Positions 11,301-37,074 of a stretch of DNA of 64,000 nucleotides are shown in pieces. A program made the position numbers and the translations under genes. The notes under the pieces are model-generated. The model had not been told where the DNA came from, made no database searches, and saw only the letters and a list, made by a program, of their open reading frames with translations. Location: positions 17,920,001 through 17,984,000 of the forward strand of contig NC_090280.1 of NCBI RefSeq assembly GCF_037392515.1, read 5' to 3'. Each line of letters starts with the position of its first letter. The first letter of the stretch is position 1. The stretch comes from Haliotis asinina (taxonomy: Eukaryota > Mollusca > Gastropoda > Lepetellida > Haliotidae).

Positions 11301-14300
11301 TATTAGAACAGAGGTTACGTAGGAAGATATGACAAGTAACCACTGTGGGAAGAGAATGAAAGTTTACAAGAAAAGACGTAAAGATCAATTTAACAGATAA
11401 ACAGACAACATGCAAAATATGACTTTAACCTTAGATTCCAGTAAGTTTAAAAAAAAAATATTCATAAAATGGATTAAATGTTGTAGCATTGCTGGATACA
11501 TACTACTCATACCTTCTGCCAAAGGGAACTCCAACATGGATGACTTCTCGTTCCCTCTTATGTATAGTGGTGTTCTTGGCCCTCCGAAGGTCATCAAGTC
11601 TCTTCTTGAGGCGGGCAACTTCGTCTTCCAACTGTAGAGTAACACAAACACAGTAGTTATATCCCTTACTGACTGCAAATATAGCATCGACTGAAAAACA
11701 GCCTGACCTGGGTTTTGGTTTTGTTATTAGTTGTTGCCTAGGGACTATCAGCGGGAACTGACAGAGGTTTGAAGAAGACTGATTAACACCACTGTCATTG
11801 CAAGGTATTTTCATTTGGCTGCATAAGAAAATGAAATGTGTCATGGGCACACATTTTTCAAAAGTGATGAGGACGGTAGGACATTTTTTAAACATTTTTG
11901 ATAGAAAGGAAAAACAAAAGATGGAGGAGGAACACATTTTTAGAAATACAGCTTGTGAAGTTTAGCCCGTGTAAATGAGTTGTAGATTCAGTGATACTTG
12001 TTCTTACAGACACTCATTCTTACAGTGGACAAATGGATGACTGGGACATGGTCACCTGGGCAAGTCAAAAAACATATTTTTTGAATGGCAATAAAAAATG
12101 TAATGCACACAAACAAAAGTGATGCGTCGAAGAAACATTTCACTCTTTTTATTCAACCTTCTGCATTCGAGTGATGAAAAATCACACAAATTTGCTTCAA
12201 CTGGTACTGAAAGATGAATACAGAGACAGTTATAGCAGCAAACTGGAGTATGAAAAACAAGCACACATTGTTTCTACCCATCACAACCCTGAGAGAGACT
12301 ACCATCTATTCAAAAATAAACCTGCCCAGGACCCAATACTTAATAACATCAACTGTGAAAGCAAATTTTGTTTCATTCATGTCAAAGCCAGACAATTTTG
12401 TTTCTTGTTTTACAGATTTGAGTCCTCAGAAAACCTAAAGGTAGACGGGAAAAAAACAAATCACTAGTTAAAGTAATATTCCTTCTAAATACTAAAAGTA
12501 TTTTACTTCTGGTAATTTTTGAAGTGTATATGGTGCAAAATACAATATCAAAAAAATTCATTTAAGTTTATATTTTGGCCAATAGAAGGATTTTATTTTC
12601 TGACCTGGGAAAATTCACTTATATTAGTTTTCTTATTCGTGAAATATTACGGCCTACTGATCTGTAAAACAAGAAATAAAATTGGTCTGGCCAAAAAAGA
12701 TCATAAACTCCCAATCACTCACTCATTGTGCACCTGAAGACCCTGTATTTTTTAATGTATTTTGGGCGAACTCAATCAGTGTCACTGCCAATTAGCGGTG
12801 CTCACTTTGAAATCAGTGTATGGTGAACCCGGGAGTCCCAGTTACCAGTAATTAATGGTTTGAATAACCAACTGAGCAAACTCAATCAGTGTCAGTTAGA
12901 GGTGCTCACTTTGAAAACTGACCTATAAGTTAGACGTCAGTGGTGGTACAACACTTGCCTCATGCTGTCATGGCGGGTTGCAAAAGGAAAGCCATTGGTC
13001 TTGATACCAAACTGAAAATAATCCAGGTAGTTGATTCAGGTCTTAAATCCAAGAGAGACATAGCCTTTGAGTTTGATGTTCCAAAGTCAACACTCAGTAC
13101 GATAATAAAGAATCGTGATTCCATCATCAATGCGACCATGTCCACTGACTTCAGTCCAGTACGAAAAGAAGATGCGTGCAGCCAGCCATCATGATGTTGA
13201 AGACGCACTATTCAAGTGGTTCCAAGCTGTCAGAAGTGAGAACATTCCGTTGAGTGGCCCCCTGCTCCAGGCAAAAGCGGAAGAACTTGGTGCAAAGTTA
13301 GGTCATTCAGATTTCTCCTGTAACACAGCTTGGATTAACAGATTTAAGCAGCATCGAGGTATCGTTGCTAAATCATCACATGGTGAAAGTTCATCCGTCA
13401 ACCCTGACCTCGTCAGTGATTGGTTAACTTCCCAGCTGCCTGGTTACCTCAAAAAGTATGGACCATGTGACATTTTCAATGCTGATGAAACGTGACTTTT
13501 CTTTAAGTTAACGCCACAAAGAACCCTCCACTTAAAATCAGAGAAAAGCAGTGGTGGCAAGAAGTCTAAAGAACGGATAACTTTGTTAGTAGCAACCAAT
13601 ATGACAGGAACAGAAAAGCTGAAATTGCTAGTGATTGGCAAATCTGAACACAACATCGTGAAGGCAGCATCCAATCAGAACGACGGAACCTCACGAGCTG
13701 ATTCGGAGTGTGATGATGATGAAACAAACAGTGATGAACCAGACCAGGCCCCTCCTTCGTTTGCCGATGCCAATATGGCGCTTCAAACATTGAAGAACTT
13801 TCTGGTTGCTCAAAATACAACTGACATGTCTTCATTTGATTCACTAGCTGATTTGAGTGAATGAGTGAGTTTAGTTTTACGCCGCACTCAGCAATATTCC
13901 AGCTATATGGCGGCGGTCTGTAAATAATCAAGTCTGGACCAGACAATCCAGTGATCAACAACATGAGCATTGATCTGCGTAATTGGGAACCGATGACATG
14001 TGTCAACCAAGTCAGCGAGCCTGAGCACCCAATCCCGTTAGTCGTCTCTTACGACAAGCTGAGTCGCCTTTTATGGCAAGCATGGGTTGCTGAAGGCCTA
14101 TAATTCTACCCCGGGACCTTCACGGGTCATGAACGAGGCTGTTGCACGCATGCAGTCGGCCAAGCGTGGACAAAGCAAGATAACTGACTTTGCAGTGAAA
14201 CGTATGTAACTGTCGTATGAATGAATGAATGCATGAATAAACTGAGTACATCGTAGCTGAATACACTGTAGTGTGTTTTTATTGTTCGAAGGATTTTCGT

Positions 14301-15178
14301 GAATATCGAACTACGGATATAATGAACTAATTTCAGTGGTCCCTTGGAGTTCGTTATAAAGGTATTTCACTGTACTACTTACAACATTATTGTCACTTCT
14401 ACAACAACCGTGCTTTAGAGGAAGAAATCGTTATGCTAAACTTAAAGGTTGCGTCATACAAATTCCTTTTGGTCATCAGTCATTTGCTACAAGTAATAAG
14501 TCGTTTTGATTTTTTTTAACCCGAAAGAAAATCTAAATAGCAATTTTGATCTTGCAAGCGAGGTGGGGGTCGAACCCTGCAATTTAACATACACTACAGG
14601 CTTCATACTCGCTGCAGGGTCTGGTGGAAATCTGTGCAAGGTGACACCATCATCTGACCTGTGGCAGCAATTGTCAGCAATGCAATGATTCAGCATGTCT
14701 TTGCTGACTTGACAAATCAGCACAATGATGAGCTTCTTACACATTTTCTATACAACTAACTGAAAATCCTTCTTCACATGATATCAATGTGGTTTGCTGC
14801 AGTGCCATGGTGACAGTTACGTAACCTGTCTGAGGTTTTGATGGCGGGTGAGAGTGAAACAGATGACTTTTTGGCAACTTTCAATTGCTTGGTATTAATT
14901 AACCACAAGTTTTTTAAGAATGAATTTGGTGTTCCATTTAAGACTAAACACAGGTCTTTCAAATGTAATGGTTAAAAGAGTTAAAAAAACAAAAGTTTAT
15001 TTGTTCTTTAATGGAAAAAAACAACTCTGACTCAGTTTCTTGTCTTCAATGAAAATCTACTTAACAGCCTTTAAAAGAGAATCACAATGTTTCTCACCTC
15101 TTTTACTTTCCCCTTCAGAAAAGCTTCACTGGATCGCTGCTCAACTTCTGTTGTACTTGTGCGACGATTTGAGGCCAT
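8304..15178 (-). CDS. Coiled-coil protein, 218 aa, six coding exons
   Basis: I spliced six minus-strand exons by hand: 15098-15178 (ATG), 11513-11631, 10377-10491, 9561-9746, 8922-9010 and 8304-8370 (TGA). All junctions are GT-AG and the phases (0, 2, 0, 0, 2) join without a break into 218 residues beginning MASNRRTSTTEVEQRS. Most of the protein is charged and rich in Glu, Lys, Arg, Leu and Gln with heptad-like spacing (for example LEDEVARLKKRLDDLRRAK and LRVENQELRERVNTLAMEL), so long alpha-helical coiled coils are expected from about residue 20 to 195. A conserved-looking stretch, WGEKYKAWMESTEAKIMELQ, precedes a short hydrophilic Gly/Ser/Gln tail. No signal peptide, membrane segment or catalytic motif is visible. 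A structural or scaffold role is the only inference; I do not recognise the family. A further small exon inside the long first intron cannot be excluded. Confidence 0.8.
8636..8746. mobile_element. Short inverted-repeat MITE-like element
   Basis: The left end CCTTGTTTTACAAAGCTATG and the right end AGCTTTGTGAAACAGGGCC are inverted complements with a few mismatches, about 110 bp apart. No coding capacity. It lies in the last intron of the coiled-coil gene and is related to the piece near 3245. Confidence 0.5.
9268..9560. repeat. 28-bp minisatellite abutting exon 4 of the coiled-coil gene
   Basis: About eleven tandem units of roughly 28 bp, consensus AGGTAAATCTCTACCTCCAT plus CCTCACCC on the plus strand. 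The last unit ends exactly where exon 4 begins (9561). On the transcribed minus strand each unit carries GGAGGTAGAGAT-like sequence, close to the real exon 4 donor CAG/GTAGGAAT. A smaller cluster of the same unit lies at 10085-10205 in intron 3. Confidence 0.85.
10085..10205. repeat. Second cluster of the 28-bp unit
   Basis: Three to four diverged units with the landmark CCAGGTAA(A/G)TA recur here, inside intron 3 of the coiled-coil gene, on the other side of exon 4 from the main array. Confidence 0.65.
10238..10360 (-). repeat. SINE-A fragment
   Basis: This is the middle part of SINE-A only (minus sense), with the CAACTGGGATAT, GTGTCGCCCAAGCCAGTGAG and CATAGGTTACTGAAGACC landmarks. Both ends are missing. 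Confidence 0.6.
10668..10885 (+). repeat. SINE-A copy, diverged
   Basis: It reads in the plus sense from ACCCATGCTTGTCATAAGG through ACACATGTCATTGTATCCCA and AATCACTGGAGAGTCTGGTC to AAATATTGCTGAGAGCAGAG. It lacks the distal 5' end and the ACTC tail. Confidence 0.65.
10909..11358. mobile_element. Mutator-like MITE, 450 bp, long terminal inverted repeats
   Basis: The first ~57 bp (starting CATTCTCTTCCCACAG) and the last ~58 bp (ending CTGTGGGAAGAGAATG) are almost perfect inverted complements, including the internal GACAAG/CTTGTC and AACAGAGG/CCTCTGTT blocks. Flanks carry a 9-bp direct repeat with one mismatch: AAAGGTTAC at 10900-10908 and AAAGTTTAC at 11359-11367. Long inverted repeats plus a 9-bp target duplication are the marks of Mutator-like elements. 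There is no transposase, so it is non-autonomous. It sits in intron 2 of the coiled-coil gene. Confidence 0.75.
12771..12925. repeat. Short direct duplication upstream of the Tigger ORF
   Basis: A segment beginning CTCAATCAGTGTCA and ending GAGGTGCTCACTTTGAAAA-like sequence is present twice, about 106 bp apart, just 5' of the transposase start. It may be the 5' untranslated part of the transposon with an internal duplication. Confidence 0.55.
12970..14372 (+). pseudogene. Tigger/pogo-type transposase remnant (Tc1/mariner superfamily)
   Basis: The reading frame opens at ATG 12970 (MAGCKRKAIGLDTKLKII) with a CENP-B/pogo N-terminal helix-turn-helix (DVPKSTLSTIIKNRD), followed by the second DNA-binding domain (NTAWINRFKQHRGI) and the start of the DDE domain at FNADET. 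It is broken: a frameshift near 13170, a TGA in place of the residue after ADET (13493-13495), loss of most of the catalytic core after ATNMTGTEKLKLLVIGKSEHN-like sequence (only the acidic linker and C-terminal tail remain), and a SINE-A insertion at 13863-14128. The C-terminal end SKITDFAVKR and the 3' terminal repeat ending GTTCGTTATAAAGGTATTTCACTG/TA are typical of the family. The 5' terminal repeat was not found. Confidence 0.85.
13863..14128 (-). mobile_element. SINE-A copy nested in the Tigger element
   Basis: Full-length copy in minus sense: GACCCGTGAAGGTCCCGGGG at the upper coordinate, the GTTGACACATGTCATCGGTT segment, AGCTGGAATATTGCTGAGTG, and GTAAAACTAAACTCACTCAT at the lower coordinate. 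The flanks TGAATGA and TGAACGA look like a short imperfect target duplication. It splits the C-terminal part of the transposase, so it inserted after the transposon. Confidence 0.85.
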
Positions 15179-16083
15179 ATTTGGACTTTCCTTCATTCCT
15201 TGTAAGGCCAAATTTGATTCAATGCAAAGAGACAAATGTATCTGACTTTATGCAGTAACTGAATTTCAGGGTATGATCTCTTTCTGAACACGAATAAAAT
15301 CAAATTATTTACCAGTTTCCAATGTTAAATATGTGTTCAAATGTGATGAACTTAATACCCTTTTCCCTTCAATCCTTTACAATGTTAAGCAGGGTTGTAG
15401 AGACCATTATGAAAAAAGCAGGGTTTTGCACATGATTTTTCTAAGAAAGTTGGGCAAGTGAAATCCTTGATACTAGCTATATAAAAAAACCCTTTCAACC
15501 TATCAGACTTGCTCTGCACCTGTTATGACAAAATAAACTACAAACATTTATTTGTGAAAGGAACGGCCTTAGCCTAAATGTGTGTACTATGTTTAATGTT
15601 AATAGCACTGATACCTTTTGAGAAACCAAAATTATTTTTCCCGTTTTTCCCATCTCACAACTTTGACATTTGACCTTTTAGCTGCATGTTCCAAAGACAA
15701 CTCCTTTGAACCATTTGGAATAATTTTCTTTCATCACTGCTCATAATGCAGTTATCAAAAATTACTGATAGCTGTGGTTGAATTTCACTTAAACTACAGC
15801 TGCCATGTTTCATGGGGCCGCTAATAATTTAGGATTTTAATCAAGCACCTAACAATGTCTGCACTGGCCCACATACCTTAAGATGAGAAATATGGGTGTG
15901 CATGTTGGCTTATTTCTTTACTTATTGAAATGCACCATAATCACATTTTCATATTCTGTCAGTTATTTACAGGGTCCTCTCATACTGCTGAATAGTGCTG
16001 ACTATGTAGCTATATTATAACATGAACAAATCCACATGCGACAAACTTACACGGGAGAGGTGATAGAGTAGTCTTGTAACCCT
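15179..16083. other. 5' flank of the coiled-coil gene
   Basis: No gene seen. The sequence just upstream of ATG 15178 on the minus strand should hold the 5' UTR and promoter of the coiled-coil gene, but I see no clear TATA box or initiator. No repeats of note. Confidence 0.35.
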
Positions 16084-16300
16084 GTGAGTGAGTGAGTGAG
16101 TGAGTGAGTGAGTGAGTTTAGTTTTACGCCGCACTCAGCAATATTCCAACTATAGGGCGGCGGGCTGTAAATTATCGAGTCTGGACCAGATAATCCTGTG
16201 ACCAACAACATGAGCATCGATCTGCGCAATTGGGAACCGATGACATTTGTCAACCAAGTCAGCAAGCCTTTCCAACCGATCCCTCTGACGACAAGCAATT
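16084..16300 (-). repeat. SINE-A copy, 5'-truncated, with expanded GAGT tail
   Basis: An eight-unit (GTGA)n run is followed by TTTAGTTTTACGCCGCACTC, GCAATATTCCAACTATAGGG, GTCTGGACCAGATAATCC and GATCTGCGCAATTGGGAACC, then the match decays near 16300. In its sense (minus) direction this is a 5'-truncated element with a long simple-sequence tail. Confidence 0.8.
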
Positions 16301-16699
16301 TGTCCGAAATTAATAGTCCCTCTAAATGTGATGCAAACCTCAGCAAAAATGCATCCTGGATGCTCTGAATGCAACACCTGTAATGGCACCACAAAATGAA
16401 AAGGTTAGATCAAAGAAAATAAGCCTGCTTATGATTTCTTTCCAAAGGTATGGGATTCCAGTCCCAGGTTACCACTAGCATCTTGGTGGTTATACTGGTG
16501 AAGCCGAAGTCCTGGGTTACATTTCCACATCAACACAATCCCTGAAGCCATTTTCTGGCACCCCGTCAGATATTGCTTAAAGAAACAGCACAAACCCATA
16601 CTCATTCACACGCTTACAAGTGACAAACAAGAGTCATCAGAAGATGACATATCCCCCCGGCACCCACATATTTGAAAGGCAAATCTGACAGTTATTTAT

Positions 16700-18650
16700 T
16701 GTGTTTTTAGACCATGTCTGAATTGTTTCCATGGAATTCATGAAAAATATAAATGCCATATATCTGTAATCCGAAAAAGTCACCATTTCAAGATCTGTCT
16801 CATATATCTGTCATGATCTTTTGAAAGATATGAAATGGTTTTCGAGTTGTGCTCCAGAAACGAAGTCCGAAACGCGTTCATGGAACCGAGAAAATAATAA
16901 ATCACAAAAACCTGTAAGCAACAAAATGCACCACTTTAGGTTCCGATTGATATATCTACCAAGTTTTGCAGAAAAATATTGAAAGTTTTTTGAGTTCTGC
17001 TTGGGAAACGAAGCCCACCCCACCATTAGACTAGCAGCAAAATGTTCCATGGAAAAACAAAAACAAGAATTGATAAATCGTTTCCATGGAAGTCATGAAA
17101 AATATAAATGCCATTGTCTCATATATCTGTCAAGATGTGTTGACAGATATCAAATGGTTTTCGAGTTGTGCTCTGGAAACGAAGCCCATCCCTCCATTTG
17201 GGGACTAAGTCAGAATTGTTTCAATGGAAACCGTGAAAAATAAAAATGTCAAAACATTGTAAATAGAAAAAGGCACCACTTTGTGATCTGCCTCAAATAT
17301 CTGCCAAGTTCTGCTGTAAGATATTAAATAGTTTTCTAGTTGTGCTTTGGGAACGAAGCTCATCCCTCCATTTTGAGACTAAGTCAGAAATGTTTCCATG
17401 GAAACTGAGAAAATAATAAATCACAAAAACCTGTGAAGAGCAAAAGGCACCACTTTGGAATCTGCCACACATATCTACCAAGTGTTACTTTAGGGTCTCC
17501 CCTGCATATCTATCAAGTTTTACAGAAAAATATTTAGAAGTTTTTGGGTTGTGCTCCAGAAACGAAGCCCATCCCTCCAATTTGAGACTAAGTCCAAATC
17601 GCTTCTATGGAAACATAGAAAATTATAAATCACAAAACCCTGTAAATAGCAAAAGGCATCACATTGGGGTCTCCCACACACATATTTACCAAGTTTTGCT
17701 GACAGATATTGGGAAGTTTTTGAGTAGTGCTCTGGAAACAAAACACACCTCTCACTTTTGAGACAGAGTCAGAAACCTTTCCATGGAAGCCGAGAAAATA
17801 AGAAATCACAAAAACTCATATAGAGCAAAAGGCACCACTTTAGATTCGGATGATATATCTACCAATTTTCCCTCCATGTTGACATCAAGTCCGAAACATT
17901 TCCATTCAAAAACCGAGAAAGTATCACTAAAACTTGTAAATAGCAAAAGGCAGCACCATGGGTTCAGACTGATATATCTACCAGGTTTTGCAGAAAAATA
18001 TTTAACGGATTTTAAGTTATGCTCCGGTAATGAAACACACCTCCCGCTTTTGAGAATATGTCCAAAACGGTTCCATGGAAACCGAGAAAATAATAAATCA
18101 CACAAACCTGCACACAGCAAAAGGCACCACTTTAGGTTCATCTCACAGTTACTCATTGTTTTTTTCGATTAAGTTTGAATTGTTTCAGTGGAATGCATGA
18201 AAATTATAAATGCCATATATCTGTAATCAGCAAAGTCACAATTTCAAGATCTGTCTCATATATCTGCCAAGATCTGTTGAAAGATATCAAATGGTTTTTG
18301 AGTTGTGCTCTGGGAACGAAGCCCATCCCTCCATTTGGAGAGTAAGTCCGAAATGTTTCCATGGAAACCAAGAAAATAATAAATCACAAAAACCTTTAAA
18401 ATACAAAAGGCACCACTTTGGGGTCTGCCACACATATCTGCCAAGTTCTACTGACAGATATTAACAAGTTTTTGAGTTCTGCTTTGGAAATGAAACACAC
18501 CTCTCACTTTTAAGACTAGGTCCAAAATGTTTCCATGGAAACTGAGAAAATAATAAATCACAAGATCCTGTACATAGCAAAAGGCACCAGTATAGGTTCT
18601 GACTGATACATCTACCACGTTTTGCAGAAACATATTGAAGGGGCGTTGTG
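16700..18650. repeat. Diverged ~174-bp satellite array, about 12 units
   Basis: Landmarks GAAACGAAGCCCATCCCTCC, TTTCCATGGAAACCGAGAAA, AATAATAAATCACAAAAACC and GCAAAAGGCACCACTTT recur in fixed order. GCACCACT-like sites fall near 16782, 16928, 17110, 17273, 17447, 17657, 17831, 17953, 18126, 18235, 18411 and 18585; most intervals are 163-182 bp, with a few short ones from deletions and one long. Two units, near 16710 and 18166, share a variant absent from the others (GAATTGTTTC..GGAAT.CATGAAAA, TGCCATATATCTGTAATC), hinting at a larger repeat of about 1.45 kb. Short open frames on both strands are by-products of the repeat. Confidence 0.9.
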
Positions 18651-19099
18651 TTTATGGGCTGCGTTTGTTTACATTTGAGATGCAATTCCTTCAAATTTGC
18701 CGTAATTGCTAATTATTTTGAAGGGGGGTGGCTGGGTGGGTTGATAATGACACTGACATTCTGTGGGGCATTTAAATAATCTGAAAAAAAACTGATAGAA
18801 ACTTTTAGATTGTACTGGGAATTTATTCTTAGGCTTACCAGTGCAGACATCAATCTCCGGCCAAATACAGTGAATATATGCACTGAATAGGATTCCCTGA
18901 TTTCTGGCAATAACATATTTTACTAGTAGTTCTTTCCTAGGTAGGGGGCCATTTTCACCATCTTGTTATCGAAATCTGAGCCGTGAACGATTCAGCTTAC
19001 GTAAAACCTGGGCTTTGCTTGACACTGGATAAACACAATGAAGGTTGAAAAATAACAGTATGACCTCTAACACACCTAATACATACTATACAAGCAGCT
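18651..19099. other. Spacer between the satellite and the DDX6 promoter region
   Basis: No gene or clear repeat seen. A GGGGGGTGGCTGGGTGGG tract lies near 18723. Confidence 0.3.
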
Positions 19100-19397
19100 A
19101 ACTTTAAAGAGGAAGGCGAAGCATTCAAGCTCCCATTACCAGGACGTTTGTATCAGCTGTGATCGCGGCAGCAAGTGTTTACGATGTCAAACTCAAAGGT
19201 CAAGGCCAGATATCGATCGTTATTTTTTTTTCATTATTTGATATAATTAGCGTGTAAATATATTCAGAACAGTTCTTAATAGTTCCATTCCTTCACCGCT
19301 CGTTCGTGATTTTTCTTTTACAAGTTATTTTGTTTTTGAATTGCTCGTGGCAGCGCCCCCTTCAGTTATATGACGGCCATATTTGATACCGATATTG
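19100..19397 (+). promoter_or_regulatory. DDX6: Probable DDX6 promoter and non-coding first exon
   Basis: CpG dinucleotides are locally more frequent than in the flanks (for example GTGATCGCGGCAGC, CACCGCTCGTTCGTG and CTCGTGGCAGCGCCCCC). A strong donor, GATATTG/GTAAGTCA, sits at 19397/19398 and could splice to the acceptor before 20885 (CTCTCATTTCAG/GTGTC). The 5' exon end and start site cannot be set from sequence; the assignment is an inference. Confidence 0.4.
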
Positions 19398-20884
19398 GTA
19401 AGTCAACCTAGCGAATCCAAGTCATCCTCTATGTTTAAGGATAGGATAAGTGAAGTGACGATCTGGAATAGAAGTAAACTTATTGACGTTCAGGTTTCCA
19501 TTTCGATTTTAGCTTGAACTGTTTCCGTAGCTGAGAGCTGCAACATTTTAACGCCTACCTGGTACAGCAAAATTCTAGATTTGTTTACAGCGTGAAATTG
19601 AATACCGGTTATTGTGTCATTTTCCATTTGTGTATGTAACTATTTCGTTCATGTAAAACGGATTTACTCAGTAATGAAAATATAAGTTGGTGCATTGGTC
19701 TCTTTCAAATGGTTTCCATAATTTCGACATTATTATGCACGGAACATAATGTCAGTTCTGAGTTGAGGCACAGCCGACGCCGTGTATGTCAAATAACAGT
19801 ATGTTGAAAACTGTTAGGAGCAACGCTGAATAGATGCCATATGAAAATATTATTGCGAGCGTGTTACATATTTGAAAGTGACTGCTTCTTAGCACTGATA
19901 TTAGACCAAATGTCGGGCGTTCAAGTTTCAGAATACTGATTGAAGTTCGGAAACAAGTAGGTAATCAAACTGACAGGGAGAATCCAAATAGGAGATATAA
20001 ATACTTTGCCTACAGATTGGTCAGAACATTTTGTGTGGTCCTTGATACTGATAGATGAGTTAAGAATAGTGATTACTCTAATGATTGCCTGTTAGAACTC
20101 TGAATGATCAGGTACTATTTCATTTTTCAAATTGATGTTTTACTGTTGAGAATGTCATTATCCTTTGTTGTTTGGTGATGAGGCAAATATCTATAGGGTT
20201 TACAAGCACAGTCATACTATACTATTGAGAATTACTAATAGAAAAGCACTTCAGCTGTTGAATCATGAATTGATGTAAAAACTTCCTCCCGTATCCCCTG
20301 TTAAATTTCATTCTAGTCAAATCATATCATAAGAATATTCTTACTCTGATAACAATGAGTTTTGTCATGTTTGTCCAGTTGTATCTTAACATACTGAAAG
20401 ACGTACCAACTTCTGAAAATGCCACTCAAATATTTCCTCATTTTTAAAATTTAGGGGGTGTAGAAGCGGAAGTCTTACCTATTGATATGGTGTTACACTT
20501 CTTACTACTCTTAGTCCTGTCTAATTCATGTTTGAACTGAATTTACCAGTGAATATATTCTTGTGTTAGCAGATGAAGGATCAGGGATTATCACAACTTT
20601 GAGAAAAATTGCCTTATTTTGTTGGGTCATGTCTGCAGTATGATGAATGTCTTTAAACATTATAACAAAGCAGTATTTTGGCATTGATTCAGCTGTAGTA
20701 GGTAGTAGTAGATATCATCAATCATCAGTCACAAACATCTTCACTTCACTTCAAATAATAGCTGTTTTTTTTATGTTTAGTTTTGACATTAATTGAAAAA
20801 AAAAGCCTCCTAAACTGGCAGCTTGTGAAAACAGTCCTGTAGTTAAACTTTGTTTTCCTGAAGTTATTTTCTCTCTCATTTCAG

Positions 20885-20985
20885 GTGTCTCTATGCTGTT
20901 GTGATACTTATCCTGCGCTTATACGAAATTTAGAAGATCATTGGACCTTCCTCTATCCAGTGTTGACATATTTGTATTTGACAAG
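20885..20985 (+). other. DDX6 5' UTR part with a three-codon upstream ORF
   Basis: The exon starts after a pyrimidine-rich acceptor. At 20893-20904 lies ATG CTG TTG TGA, a minimal upstream ORF 81 bp before the main ATG. Its context (TCTATGC) is weak, so most ribosomes may pass it. Confidence 0.5.
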
Positions 20986-35857
<14,872 letters not shown>

Positions 35858-37051
35858 ATCAGCCACCGTCCAGCCCCGCCCTCTCCCCACCTCCAACCCT
35901 CCCTTCCTCCCTCCATGCCTCCCTCCCTCTGTTGACTACAGCAAATGCCAAACAATGTATATAGACTTGTACCTATCACACGAAGATGCAGCAGAAAATG
36001 CAGCAGCAGTACCACCACACCCAAGCCTGATCTAGCGGCAAACAGTGGGTAAATGAAGCCATTGTCAGCGCTGGAGTGCTCTTTGTTTTCGTTTATTTTA
36101 TTATTTATTACTGAAATCAAGGCTGATGCCATGTCTGAGTGCAACTTCCAGTTTTGATGTTCAACTCATGATTACAAATTTGAAAGATGTCACGATTGTG
36201 TTTTGGATGACTTGAAGACAGAGCCATTGCTGGAAGTACGAGGACAGTGTTTCTTGTTTGGAGCTGTTGAGTTTTACTTTCTGTGCATGCTGAGTGCTGT
36301 CTACTTCCTAAGACAGGACTAAGGTTTGAGAATGTGCGTTCAAATGGTGCTCATTTGTTTCTGATGGTTTAGGATTGGGTTGTGTTAGAAAAACTTGGGG
36401 GGGGAAAAACCTATGAGAGGATTAGGACTGCCTGTGAATTAAATGCTTTCTTGAGAAAAACTTAAGACTGGAAATCTGGTATGATCATACACACAATTTG
36501 AAAAGTTTATGAAAAGTTGAACTTTATTGCAAATTCCAAGTTTAATTTGCATCTGGATTCCCACAGGCGAAGTGTCCACAATCTGAGCCCTTGCATATTC
36601 CCCGTTGCCCAGCTCTCCATTGTTTCAATTACATTGACTCAGTTTGAAGCAGTACTGTACATAAAATACTTTGCAGCCATGGAAATATCATCAGAACTTT
36701 CATCACCCTTTATCATAATCCTCATTCATTGTCACGAACTAAATCCTATTTCACATTTACTCGTGTACAGATTGCCTGGTTCATAGAGAGGTGTGATATG
36801 CTGAAAACAGGCCTCTTACATGTCATTATGCAGAGGGCTTAATAACAAAAGATATTGCACATTGATTTAAAGTCATCATATTACATGTCTCAAAAGGGCT
36901 GTCAGTTTTGCCCAGTACTAGCCCATATGACATGGCAAAAGACTCTGCATATATGCGTTGGTAACCACATAGTATATGTGCTGTACAGGAACTGTTCTGA
37001 TATTAAAAGTGGAAATGAATGGAAAACAATTTTTCAGACATGCATCTGGCC

Positions 37052-37074
37052 TTTTTTTTTTTTTTTTTTTTTTT
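37052..37074. repeat. Poly-T run (23 bp)
   Basis: An uninterrupted run of 23 T in otherwise mixed sequence. It could be the tail of a retroposed element on the minus strand, but no body was recognised. Confidence 0.85.

Noticed and set aside
11385-11937. A 144-codon minus-strand frame taken as a single-exon gene
   Set aside because: Only its last part (11513-11631) is coding. The upstream portion is intron sequence ahead of the acceptor at 11632, and the frame continues past the exon into the intron by chance.
16811-18694. Many 60-130 codon open frames on both strands within the satellite array
   Set aside because: They recur with the ~174-bp unit, overlap on both strands, and have no conserved frame between units; the period is not reliably a multiple of three.
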